Shown here piece by piece: positions 28,571 through 40,536 of a stretch of 64,000 nucleotides of DNA. The notes beneath the pieces were generated by a model. It saw nothing but the letters and a program-made list of their open reading frames with translations. It searched no databases and was not told the DNA's origin. The stretch spans positions 4,799,668 to 4,863,667 of the forward strand of contig OX442437.1 in the NCBI GenBank assembly GCA_949361645.1, written 5' to 3'. The DNA comes from Spongilla lacustris. Lineage: Eukaryota > Porifera > Demospongiae > Spongillida > Spongillidae. How positions within the stretch are numbered: the stretch's first letter is position 1; each line of letters starts with the position of its first letter. The position numbers were made by a program, and so were the translations under genes.

Positions 28571-29449
28571 AGTCACTGCTCTGTGTGTAGTGTATGGACG
28601 TGGTGTGTGTATGTGTGCATGCATGCAGAATACTCAATATATAGTGGTTGTTTATGATGACACCTATTTTTAATTTATTGATATATTCCCCTGAGAAATG
28701 TGGCACAAGGGCATGCAGCTTTGTACTGCCCTGAGGCTTTAGTTATCATATAAAGGTTACTGGGGCATCATGTAGCTGAATGCATTCCCTTCATTTGGCA
28801 TAAAACCACAAGCCATACATATCCTTGTTTGCACACCTCACAACCCTGCAGTTATTAAATTACAGAGTTCCCACAAGAATTTGAGCTTACTCTTTACTGC
28901 ATGGGATCAGATGTCCTTTTAACACATCTGTATGCGGGTACCTCCCCCAAGGTGTGGGTTAGGCCCAACAGCTGTTGTCACCGCACAGGCTCCAGATATC
29001 TTTCTTGTGATTTCTTTATTAGTTCTCCTACTTACCACATGTTTGGGCTGGCACTTTCCAATCATGTACACACTGGCTATCAGATGCCCACCCATCACAC
29101 CACAACTCACCACCATTTGGCCACAAGTAAAAACACATGATTTTATTAAAAGATCACCAAAACATGCACGAGCAACAGGAAGACCACGTTAGAAACAGCT
29201 TCAAAGAACAGAGTCAGGCAGAGCAAAAACACACATCAGAGTAGCTACATGTACAGATGACACTAGGACTTCACTTTGTTAAACTATTCACTGCAGAAAA
29301 GAAGGGGGGGGGGGGGGGGGGGGGGGGACACCAGATGTCAATAATAAAACAACCATTTTGTAAAATAAATTTAAAACATCATACCGTTTTTGATTTCCAA
29401 TGGTAGCATAAGGTAACACAGCAGCTGTTTTGCAAACGAGGAGAAAACA
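28571..29449. other. Tail-to-tail intergenic region of ACOX1 and the Brakeless homologue
   Basis: About 880 bp lie between the two stop codons and must hold both 3' untranslated regions. A G-run occurs at 29306-29328. No other gene is seen. Confidence 0.6.
29142..29147 (-). terminator. Candidate poly(A) signal of the Brakeless homologue
   Basis: AATAAA on the minus strand, about 300 bp after the stop codon. Position and sequence fit; no cleavage data are available. Confidence 0.4.
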
Positions 29450-32400
29450 TTACTGAGCACGGAAACACAAATAACTCAACCCACCAAGATTGGGATCGTA
29501 GTATCCGATGTGTTGGGGCATGCCCAGGGGATGCATGAACGGCATGATGTTGGCAGCATGGAGGTGGCCCGCCACCGTCTCCGACTGTTGTTGTTGCTGT
29601 TGTTGTTGTTGTTGTTGTTGTTGTTGCTGTTGTTGGTGGTACTGCTGAAGGAGGGCGGCAGCTGCGAGGGGCTCCATATGGAGCTGCCCCGACGCTGATG
29701 CCGCCACCAGCTGCTGCATCTGCTGCATCTGCCACATGGCCGCCAGCTCGGGGTGGATGTAGGCTGCGGCTGCCCCTTGCTGGAGCAGCTCCATGTACTG
29801 CTGCATCTGCATCTGCTTCATGTACTCATCCGTGCTGGCCAGTGCCCTAAGCTGGGCAGCCTGGCCTGAGCGAGGTGTGTTGGAGACGGGACCACCACCT
29901 GCTGCTGCTGTTGTTGCTGCTGGGAGGGTGGGGCGGGGTGGGAGGGAGGCCGAGGAGGAGGAGGAGGGGTCGGACTTGTTGCCGCGGTCTCGGGATGAGT
30001 GAGTGCCCCCGCCCCCACCTACCGAAGGTGACTGCTGAGCCTGCAGCTTGGTGTCAGTGTGCTCCTTGGAGGAGCTCTGCTTGTTGGTGGCCTTGCCGGA
30101 GGAAGACGGCTGTGCCCCGCCCTTCCCTTGGGCAGAGGCCACGGGGGTAAACCCAGACTGATGGTGGTGCCAATCATTCACAGAGAGCACGGTGTCTTTT
30201 TTCCTGATGGGGCCGTTTTCTGCTCTCACCATGTGGTTCACCCCTAGATGGTGCCCACCACTGCCGGACGACGATTCCCCCCCACCAGACGACATCGACC
30301 TACCAGCCCCCTGGTGGTCAGACTTTGACGGCTTCTCGAGCTGCATGGGGGTGCGAGAACTGCTGCATCTGGGGGGCAACGGCACCCCAGGGGGACTGTC
30401 CCATGGGGACCTGATTTAAGATGGCCTGTCCCTGCATCTGCAGGGCTGCATATGAGGGCATCAGTCCTGCCATGCTCGAGTGAACCTGCGGATAGTTGAT
30501 GTACTGCGACCCCCCCGCGGAGGAAACAGACCACATCATCTGGGGTCTTGTCCGATTCTCCCTTGATCTGCATCGGTTCAGACTTTTTACCGGTCTTCTT
30601 AGAGGATCCCTGGGGCTTCTGCTGCTTCCCTGTGGCACTGCCGCTGCTACCAGCTGCACTTGTGACAGTGGGAGCACTGTGTTTGGCCATCTTCTGGGCG
30701 GGGTCACCTTTGACCTGCGTGAGGCTCTGGGAGGTGAAGTGCATGATGCGCGCCCCGTTGGTCATCTCTTGACCCCCGACCATGGAGCTGTGGGAGACCG
30801 GGGTGCAGGTGGAAGGTGGGAGGGTGGGAGGGTTAGGACCCTGTGGTGGAGTGGGCGGGGAGACGGAGGCTATAGGAGGCAAGAGCTGTGGAATGCTGAT
30901 GCTGGAGGTCTGGGGACCAGCAGCCGGCTCGTTCTTTGGCCTGCGAGGTGCACGTGGTTTGGACTGTTGTGTCTTGTTCTTGCCGAGCTTATCAGCATCC
31001 TCCTTCTTCCCACACTCGGACTGCTGCTGCTGTTGTTGCTGTTGCTGCAGTCTGAACTCTTCCTCCTGGCGATACTGCTTGAACTTCATCTGTTTCTGTT
31101 GGTTCTCGAAGGCTATCAGCTGGTACTGCATGGACATGGGCAGGCTAGGGTCGTAGTCAAAGCCCGGTGGGAAACTTTCCAACTTCAGCTTGTCCTTCAT
31201 GTCCTCGGGAGGCTGGACAGAGTCGCTTCCCGGGGACGACTTGAGCTTTGTTGGCAGGAACTGCGAAGTCGTGACGGGGCCGGGGACCGGGTAGAGGGAG
31301 GGGCCCACCCTGGAGGGGTACTCCTGGTCCTCCTTGGCCACAACGTGCCTCTCGTGCTCCATGGGGAGCTCGGCCTGCTCCGCCTTGCGCTTCCTCTTGA
31401 TGCTCTTGGAGGGGTCTGTGGTGTGAGGGGACTGCACTAGCCTTTCCTGCTGGATGGTGACAGCTGGGGTGGGGGTGGGGGTGGGGGTGGGACCGATGCC
31501 TGATTGAGTGTAGTTGGCAAATGGCAAGGCGTCGCCTTTGGACACGCCCCCCACGGGGGGCAGCAAGCCGGCCAACGCCGGACTGATGTGGGAGATGCCC
31601 CCATCAGAGGAGGAGGAGGAGGAGGGGGGCCTTGTGCTCACCACGTCAGCAATGGAGAATGACGAAGAGGTGGACATGGGTGGGACCTTGGCCTCCTTGG
31701 GCACGCTCGAAGAGCTAGCCATGGCCGCAGGCGAGGGGACATTGAAGTCGGGCTTCTTCTGCATGGCTTCCCCTACAGTCGGCTGCTTGTTCGATGGACT
31801 TGGCACACCGTGCTTGGAGGTGGGAGGGGCACCGGTTGTCTCAGAAGCGTGCCCCACAGCCAGGAAAGGCTTGGAGGAGGCACCCTGCTCCACACCGGGT
31901 GATATCGGCTGTAGCTGGACATTGAACTGGGTGAAGTTCATAGTACTAAGTGCAGGGGTCTCCGGCCCCTTGGTGGTCTCCTCCTTGGCCACGCCCTCAC
32001 TGTGCTTCTTCTTGCGGCTGTTCGTCTTGCTCCTCTTCTTGGTGTGGGTACTGATGATGGACCCTGATCCAGAGCTGTCGCTGTCCAGGCCGTTGTCCTT
32101 GTGGGAGGTGAGGGAGGTGGGATCCATCCCGGGGGGACCATAGCCGAGGGTGGCCTTCCTGACCACCGTGGGTCCCGGAGTGGAGGGGTCAAAGGTCGGA
32201 AGGGAGGCCACCTGCTGTTCCGTGAGCTTACCTACGAGGGTAATGGGGGAGTGGCACGTTGGGGGAGGAGCTCCGTGAAGGGACGGAGAGGTGGAAGGGG
32301 AGTCCTGCTTTGCTTTCTGGAACTGATCATTCGGATGCGGGGGTATTGGATACGACTTGGCCTGTTCAGTGTGGTTGGGGTGGGCATGGGTGTCAGCCTT

Positions 32401-34876
32401 GGCATGTTCCTGTGCAGAGGAGGGTGGTGGGAGGACACCTTTGTTGTCCTCCGTGGGGTAGGGCCGGACAGCGATGGCAGCATCCACAAGGGTATCCAGG
32501 TTGGAGTAGTTGTGTGGCGTCGCCTTGGGCGTGATCACCGAGGCCCCGCCCTTTCCCACGTAGCTGTGCCTCTGCTCCTGTCCCGGGTTGAGCACCATGG
32601 CCATGGACTTTTGCGGGGATGGGTAGGATCCCATCAACGTGGACCGGACGCTGACAATTCCGCTGGCATCCTGTGACTGGTCGGGAACGCACGGCGGGAC
32701 ATCGGCACCACCCACGTCCTGGATATTGCTCCCCGGGCCAGCCTCAGCTCGAGACTGGCCCCGGTGCGACAACTTTGTGATGTTGGGCGAGGACTGCCGA
32801 GGTTCCCCCTGCGTGTGGAGCAGCTGCTGTACAGGCACGTAGCCGTTTGCGTTTGACTTCTGAGGAGGGTGGGAGGGGTGGGAGGGGGAGCTGCACGCGA
32901 CGGGCGCCCTGAGGCGGGTCCCCTCCCCGTGCTCACTGATCTCCGAGTCACTGATGTCGGAGTACTGAGCCTCGACCTGCGGGGGCGCCAGGAGGGTGGG
33001 GTCCTGGGGAGGAGGCTTCCATGAGCTCCCCTCTGTCCTTCCTTTGTCATTCTGCGAAGAGATCTCCATGGGAGTGTCGCGGGTACCGCCATCTTTCCCT
33101 TCTTCATCCTCCACATCAATGTCGACCTGCGGACCCTCTGGGTCCTGCTTGAGGTACAGATCCTTGAACTGAACAGAGTCTGAAAAGGCTGTGGACAGCC
33201 TTGAAAGCGAAAGGGAATGGGCAGATTGAAAGGTTTAATGGGCAGATTGAAAGGGTTAATGGGCAGGTTGAAAGGGTTAATAAAATGCACAAAAGTCGTG
33301 CTCTGATGATGTATACATGACAAACATATGCCTGCCTAACGCTGCAGCACCCACACATACATCCACTGACACACACACACACACACGAACACATATATAC
33401 ATACATGAACATACACATACACAAACATAGACATATAAAAGCACATACACATTCACAATCACTGCTGCACATAACTCTGAACATGAGGAAGTGCGTGCGT
33501 AAAGGAATGAGGGACGGAAGTGGATGGGGAGGAGGAGACAAGGTACCAGGGCACAGAGAGGGAATGCAAAAGGGTAGAGAGGTGAAAAGGCAGAGAGGGG
33601 AGGATGACATGAAGGTATATATCAGCACACACACACACTAGATTAGCCAGCTGCAAATCCAAGATGAACAGGAGGGGGAGGTGAAAAGGAGGGGAGGAGA
33701 AGGGGAGGAGGGGAGGAGAAGGGGAGGAGGGGAGGAGAAGGGGAGGAGGGGAGGAGAAGGGGAGGAGGGGAGGAGAAGGGGAGAAGGGGAGGAGGGGAGG
33801 AGGGGAGGAGGGGAGGAGGAGAGAAGGGGAGGAGGGGAGAAGGGGAGGAGGAGAGAAGGGAGGAGGGGAAAAGGGGAGGAGGAGAGAAGGGGAGGAGGGG
33901 ACAAGAAGGGGAGAAGGGGAGGAGGGGAGAAGGGAAGGAGAAGGGGAGGAGGGGAGAAGGGGAGGAGGAGAGAAGGGGGGAGGAGGAGAGAAGGGAGGAG
34001 GGGACGAGAAGGGGAGGAGGGGAGAAGGGGAGGAGGAGGAGGGGAGGAGAAGGGGAGGGGGAGGAGTCAGTGAAGAGGAGTGAAAGGGTTGATGAAGGTA
34101 GGGGTATAAAGGGGGTGGGGTGGGAGAGACGAAAAGGGGAGGTGAGGATTGTAGAAGACAAAATGACGGAGGAGAAAGGGACGATGGAGATATGAAAGAA
34201 AAGGGGCAGCACTTAGCCAAAGCACATAGACACATTGATGAGCACACCTTAAACAAGGTGGCAATATGTACAGCTTACACTTAAATGCAAACACACACAC
34301 ACACACACACACACACCCATGTTACAAACACAAGAATATATATGTACCTTGGGGGCGCCCATTCATGTTGACCTGTGTCAATAAGTGAGCCTGAATATGA
34401 CTTGTTCCTCCACATCACATTAACTATCAATACACCTACAGACAGGAAGGGGGAAAAAAAAAAAAAAAGCATGACACTACCACAAACATATCAAAACATG
34501 CAGGTGTGTACAGTTGTTGTGGGTGATCACTTGATGACATTCATGACCATTGTCAGCAAGGCTTCTCCCAACAATAAATCAGTTGTATATGCATGTAGCA
34601 TGTGCTTAGGGGCACCATTCACACCCATGTAGTAAATGTAATTATCCCTGACAGGACAGGAGAACCAAGGCTCCTATTGGGAGGAGGGGGGTGGGGATGT
34701 GTACCAACAGTCAATAACACCTACTAAACACACACACACAACACACACACACACAACACACACGTAGACACACATACACACAACACACGTAGACATGCAC
34801 ACACACATGCAAACACACACACACACACATGCAAACACACACACACACATGCAAACACACACACACACACACACAT

Positions 34877-34924
<48 letters not shown>

Positions 34925-36193
34925 ACAGCGGTCATCATCTGTATAGAGTAGGCAGCGTATTTAGTTTTTATAGCTACAGCCAATACAGGCAATTGTCATA
35001 GTGGTATTTGCAAGTGTTTACATGGTCACATAGGTAGTTGAGTTGCACACAACAATAGTTTCCATAACACAGATTGCAGAACACAGCCACCATAGCAAGA
35101 CAACTCAGACAACACAGCAGCCATGGTGCGGACATATATGTAGAGATGATAAAAATGATTTGCTTAACTAATGTAATAGTACCAATTAGCCACCAGTACC
35201 AAACCTCTAGCTACTGGTACCAAACCTCTAGCTACTGGTACCAAACCTCTAGCTACTGGTACCAAACCTCTAGCTACTGGTACCAAACCTCTAGCTACTG
35301 GTACCAAACCTCTAGCTACTGGTACCAAACCTCTAGCTACTGGTACCAAACCTCTAGCTACTGGTACCAAACCTCTAGCTACTGGTACCAAACCTCTAGC
35401 TACTGGTACCAAACCTCTAGCTACTGGTACCAAACCTCTAGCTACTGGTACCAAACCTCTAGCTACTGGTACCAAACTTCTAGCTACTGGTACCAAACCT
35501 CTAGCTACTGGTACCAAACCCCTAGCTACTGGTACCAAACCTCTAGCTACTGGTACCAAACCTCTAGCTACTGGTACCAAACCTCTAGCTACTGGTACCA
35601 AACCTGTACCAAACCCCTAGCTACTGGTACCAAACCTCTAGCTACTGGTACCAAACTTCTAGCTACTGGTACCAAACCTATAGCTACTGGTACCAAACTT
35701 CTAGCTACTGGTACCAAACCTCTAGCTACTGGTACCAAACCTCTAGCTACTGGTACCAAACCTCTAGCTACTGGTACCAAACCTCGGTATCAGACCTCTA
35801 GCTACTTTAGCCATAGTTCCATTTCCCTTTTGTCCTTTCCCCAAAATGCAGAAGACTAATTTGGGGTTTTGTGTCAAAATCAACAAATGCACATACTGTC
35901 AGAAACCATTCAACTTCCCAAAGGAAGGAGGTGGGCAAGAGCACTGCAACCCTGTCCCCATGGAGGACCCATGCAGGAGGGGAAGGGAAGGGGAGGGGCA
36001 ACCATATCCCCATGGATTGGGGGGGGGGGGGCACAGCTACAGAGTGTTTGCTGTCTGTACTACACAATAACCCCCTGGGCACATCAGGAGTGTGGCACCC
36101 CTTCACTGTTATCTTTGGGAACAATTTACCAACTTGACTTCAATGCATCATATAACTCATAACCATCTGAATGTACACAAAACACACCCAACC

Positions 36194-36277
<84 letters not shown>

Positions 36278-37021
36278 GCTCACACAACTAGGATCGAGAA
36301 TGAGTCGCAGACCTACTCAGAATAATGTATACATGAACACTAGTGCAGTGGGCACACACACACACATGCACACTGATAATAGTATACACACACACACCAC
36401 TAAATACACATATACACAATTCTAAACATGCCACCCAGCAGATGGCTAAATTAAGTAAATGCACAATCCATTTGGGAATAATCAGATCAGCCAATGCGCC
36501 TCAGCTGACTGACCCTTCTACCATCCCCTTCACAGCACATTCAAAGCAACACAATGAATTCTTTTAACACAGGTCATCATCACACAGACAGTAGTGGGGA
36601 GTGCCATTTGCAAAAGGTTGGGGGTGAGGGGGGGGTGAGGGAGTGCAAGTGAAGCACACACATGACCTGTGTACCTTCAGATTCCTGGCAGACAGTTCCC
36701 TGTAGCAGAAATGGGGACCCTGGCTTCAGGAATGCACTAGGGACCACCTCAGGAACTACTGGTACTGGCGTGGTTGCTACACTGCTGGTCCCTGGCTGCA
36801 AGGGAAATGGGCTACAGAGAGGGTAAGAAGTTAGTAATATTGCTACTTATTGGGGTTAGAGATGCCTCTCCCTAACCTGTAGACAGGGGGCCATCCCCAC
36901 GGGGTCTCAAATGGCAGAGTGTAGCTACTGTTTGGCAGCAGCGGAGTGGGCTGAGGCAGTGGGCCCAGGGCAGCAGGGACGACAGCACTTGTTCCAGTGG
37001 CAGTCATGCTGGCCGAGACCT

Positions 37022-37090
<69 letters not shown>

Positions 37091-38820
37091 TATGTGTGTG
37101 GTATGTGTGTACATGTGTGTGAGGAGACAGGCAAGATTTATCACACCTTGCAAAGTTAAAGCAGGTAGGAGAAGAGAGGGTAGGGGCCACTTGTAGCTTT
37201 ACATTACCACAACAAAAGCCAGACATCCTCCCATGATAGACAAACCACACAGCAAGGTCATGCACACATTAGGAGCACCCTGTTAGCCATATGATGCCCT
37301 CAGGACTAGCTGCATGGACATAGCTCTTTGGCCAGGATAATGTACATGTAGGTCTAGAAGTGCTTGCTGCAGCTGTTTAGATACACATCAAATAAAAAAG
37401 GGGAAGAAAAAAAAAAAAACTCCAGGAGTGTGAACCCATAACATGGAATTCATGACCAGGCACTTTGAGGTTACACCTACCAAGGAATTCACCTAACTGC
37501 AATTCCCCCCACAAAAGGGACCGTTAAGCAGGGCTCAAAGGACATAATGAATGAGATAAAGGTGGATTTGTCATAAATCCAATTTTGGCTACACACAGCA
37601 AAAGGGGAGTGACATAATTGCGTTTATGAAGCCGCAAAAGCGTGAATACCAGACAACACAACTACGCTCTATGTTGCCAAGGAGACACATAACTTGCGGT
37701 GGGCGGCATGGCAAGAAGCCCTACTGTAACAACCTGCAAGCGGAACTTGACAAACGGAAGTACCAAATAAGGGAGTTCATCAAAATCAACAGATGGTCGT
37801 CATAACGTGCTGATCACAAACGGGCCACTACTATCACAACTCTAGCCCAAACACGCCCCCCCCCCCCCCCCCCTTCCCTTAAATCCAACTCTCCCAGGAC
37901 CCAGCTCACTACAACACACTCTCTTTGCTTACCTGAGAAGTAATCACCTCTGGCGACAGCATGTTTGGTGTGTCTGGCGTTGACTGGCCTGCAGACGACT
38001 GCCTTGGAGAGTTCATGGTAGGTGAACCCCCCACAGAAGCACTGCCAGCCTTTTCCATGACACGCAGCGCAAGGGACTCTGCCCCATATCCCACCACCAT
38101 GTTCACGGGACTCACAGACCCAGTGGCTGGGTGATGGTTGACCACAAATACACTGCTGGCGGCCTTCTCAGTCGGGCCGGCTTTGTCGCCACAGACTCGA
38201 AACTTGCCATCCCTGCTGTTCAGAGACAACCCAATGTAATTGCCATCCGACACATTGTCCCCTTCATCTGCACTGTCAGTTCTTTCGTCATCGTCATCTT
38301 CAAAGCCAGCCCTGTCCTTCTCTCCCGGTGCGCAGTCCACCCCATTGGGTGCCTGCCTTTGCTTGCCCTCAGCCTCAGCACTGTCGTCACTCTCGCTGCT
38401 GTTGCTGCACCCCCTCTTCCCCATCCCAGCAGCTCGGCCAAATGGGCCTCCATCACAGGCGGCATCGCCATCATTGCCAGAGTCTTGCACCACGCCTTTC
38501 TGTTTGTGACCTTTTGCAAACGCCCCTCCTCCTCCTCCTCCTGCCTCGCTGCTGTTGTTGTTGCCACTGGGAATGCCAGGAGCCATTTGACTAGCTATGT
38601 GGAAGGCCTGGCTGGTTCCATGGGCACCGCTGCCAGGCTTGGGGTCTTTACTGTCCTGCTCCAGGGATTCGTTCTTCTGAGGTGACTGTTTGTGGGTGTG
38701 TGGAAGGTCCTGCAACCTCTCAAGGTGCATGGAGGAATGTTCACTTCTGAAATTACACATCTCCACAAAGTTACACTCTGTTGATGCCTTGGCAGCCAGT
38801 TGAGATTGAGAGGAATTCGC
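29450..38820 (-). CDS. ZNF609: ZNF608/ZNF609-Brakeless (scribbler) homologue, 5' end not found, two frame breaks in last exon
   Basis: A nuclear transcriptional corepressor family. Exons on the minus strand: 38820-37933, 37019-36877, 36811-36675, 34435-34348, 33199-29450; phases agree across all four junctions. The diagnostic segment crosses 36675/34435: [12 protein letters not shown], then [20 protein letters not shown] and HEWAPPR, matching the conserved ZNF609 block (VNVTWRNKTY, HDWAPPR). The last exon adds [17 protein letters not shown], like the ZNF609 SPAYSDISDAGEDGEG block, then Ser/Pro/Gln-rich sequence with poly-Gln tracts near 31030 and 29590-29640, and ends [18 protein letters not shown]. 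No initiator exon was found upstream of 38820. The C2H2 zinc finger of vertebrate members was not found. The reading frame shifts by one base at the 7-C run 30510-30516 and again at the 5-G run 30347-30351; the most protein-like reading needs both shifts, giving about 1670 codons. These may be assembly errors. The first exon is assigned by phase and composition only. Confidence 0.85.
29584..29640 (-). repeat. Poly-glutamine codon repeat in the Brakeless homologue
   Basis: Seventeen or so consecutive Gln codons (mostly CAA with some CAG on the minus strand) near the C-terminus. A shorter Gln run lies at 31021-31050 after QEEEFRL. Gln-rich tails are common in corepressors. Confidence 0.85.
33666..34066 (+). 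repeat. Polypurine tract of about 400 bp in a Brakeless-homologue intron
   Basis: Almost uninterrupted G/A, built from GGGGAGGAGAA-type units, and the complement is all pyrimidine. It separates the WRNKSY exon (34348-34435) from the last exon. The Pro/Ser-rich frames it opens on the minus strand are artefacts of composition. Confidence 0.95.
34726..34919 (+). repeat. CA/CATG microsatellite in a Brakeless-homologue intron
   Basis: (CA)n interrupted regularly by ATGCAAACAC units. Intronic, with no coding content. Confidence 0.9.
35195..35797 (+). repeat. 21-bp satellite array in a Brakeless-homologue intron
   Basis: About 28 units of CTCTAGCTACTGGTACCAAAC, each with a GGTACC palindrome. The unit is a multiple of three without a stop in several frames, so both strands show long open frames (SSYWYQT repeats on plus, VPVARGL repeats on minus). 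I regard these as by-products. A 12-base partial unit near 35606 breaks the phase. Confidence 0.95.
35798..36674. other. Rest of the Brakeless-homologue intron
   Basis: A G-run lies at 36019-36030, and TA then CA microsatellites at 36192-36275 with further CA at 36350-36420. No exon with family similarity was found here. Confidence 0.5.
37022..37092 (+). repeat. TG microsatellite forming the acceptor tract of a Brakeless-homologue exon
   Basis: On the minus strand this is (CA)n ending CACACCAG immediately before the exon that starts VSASMTATG. The exon at 38820 is likewise preceded by CACACACACCAG. Confidence 0.9.
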
Positions 38821-40536
38821 CTGGTGTGTGTGTGTGTGTGTGGCCAAGGAGGGAGGGGCCAAGATTGCACACATTTGCACAAATGAATGAATTGCCAAAG
38901 GCAGTCCAAAATTACAAACAAACATGACACACTTGAGGGCAAATCATGGCAGAGTTCATGCCAACGCGTGATTACAAAGGTTGCAGAAACACAATGCCCA
39001 AGAGACCGTGGGTGCACTTGTTTTAAGCATATTGAACAACAACCGCCTTTTAAAGGAAACGGGGAACTCATTTATCAGATCGTGCCCAATTGGAGGCCAT
39101 AGGAGTGAGCATGACACTAAAAAAATTTTATAAAAAAAAAACACGGCCCGCCGACCCCCTAAGTTACTAAGTGCGGACGCGGTACGGCTTCATAGCGGTC
39201 AACCACAACCCTCCGTCGCGCGCTACAGACAGTGCTGTTTCACGCCCCCCCCCCCCCCCCCCCCACCCAATAAAAAAACGCCCACAGAGCAACGTGAAAG
39301 GAGTAGTATTAAGAACAAGCACGAGTCATAGCATTTGTATGCCCGCCCCCCCCCCCACACACACGCACATTATGCACGTTAACACGCCCACACACACTTA
39401 CACAGGGCTTTAGAAAACAAGTAAATCATACATGGTAAAGCATTTGTTCAACTTCCACATTTTAGTGTACACACATACCAATCACATTAACAAAAGCAAC
39501 TCGCATACCTGGGTAACCTTAAGCATCGCCTCCCTTCCTTCTCTTTACCTATGATCTGTGCAAAATGGAAGGGTACCAAACAGAATAAAGGATATTGATA
39601 TCACGGTACTGCAACACATATTTATCAAACTGCCTTATCAGCCGGTCCTTAACCCACTTGGGAAGCCTTGCCAACATTGCTATGGCTTCTACAAAGCTTA
39701 TTCATTTTATGTACAGTGCGTGCATGTGCGTGTTATGTGCGTATGTGTGTGTGGGGGGGTTGCACGCCTGTGTGCGTGTGTGTGGGTGGGTGTGAGGTGC
39801 ATGCGGTGTTTAAGAACACGTGTAAAGAGAAAGTGAAGAATGACTAAAAATGATTAATAGTGAATAAGAAGGGAAAAAAGGCCCTTCTATCTTAAAAACC
39901 GCATGCAACGTGCTCAATAAATATTTACGGCTGTCTGGACACGCTACATATGACATATCCCATGTTGACACAATTCACACCAAGTAGTTTCCTTGTATGG
40001 AAGTCAACACCACATTCATAATGCTGTCGACATGACGTCACATTAAGACGGTGTCCAAGGGAACCACTAAGGAATGCAAATGGCTTTTCCGAATTGACCA
40101 GCGGAATGCAATATTTTTTTTTCCACCATATCAAATATCTACGAACACCCCAGACACGAGTTCAATGCCAAACTATACACTTTAGGGAAACGTGGAATCC
40201 AGAGGAGTTCGTCAAAAACGCACCCACTTCACTAAATCCTCTGGGGTGGAAATGCTCGATCAAACGCGTTACGGACCCCACCGTTCCCTCCATATATTAA
40301 CTTAGACCTCCAAACAACTGAAATGCCCGAAATGAGCCAGACTTACATAGATTGCAAGAGCCGCGACGCGCAGAGACTTTACACAACGATCCCGCAAACG
40401 AGCACACTAGTCGACGCAATCGACGTCGGACATTCTCGGGTTCAATACGGTTAATTCACTTAGAGGAATTTCAATTACAAGCCACACCTCTGTCATTTGC
40501 GCATGCGTTACAGTCTCGCAGAAAAACGCGCCACAA
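38821..40536. promoter_or_regulatory. Head-to-head intergenic region between the Brakeless homologue and CHAF1A
   Basis: The two genes diverge from this 1.7 kb. It must hold the CHAF1A promoter and probably the first exon(s) and promoter of the Brakeless homologue, neither of which I could place. C-runs occur at 39246-39264 and 39344-39356. The segment at 40100-40536 is richer in CpG than its surroundings, consistent with a promoter area. Confidence 0.45.
40498..40507. promoter_or_regulatory. NRF1-type palindrome TGCGCATGCG
   Basis: This matches the core of the NRF1 binding consensus, 30 bp before the CHAF1A ATG. Such sites are common in TATA-less promoters of housekeeping and replication genes. 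Function is inferred from sequence only. Confidence 0.45.

Noticed and set aside
30244..30506. Continuation of the long Brakeless frame to its own stop at 30244
   Set aside because: Past the 7-C run this frame loses family-like composition, while the shifted frames give Gln/Met/Tyr-rich sequence continuing to 29450.
33459..34256. Pro/Ser/Leu-rich minus-strand frame of 265 codons
   Set aside because: It is a translation of the polypyrimidine strand of a low-complexity tract within an intron.
35195..35797. CRISPR-like regular repeat array
   Set aside because: The units are contiguous with no unique spacers, and the context is a eukaryotic intron; it is a satellite.
35846..36070. Plus-strand frame with [10 protein letters not shown], zinc-finger-like
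   Set aside because: It has one Cys pair and no consistent second pair, lies in an intron of the opposite-strand gene, and has no splice or start support.
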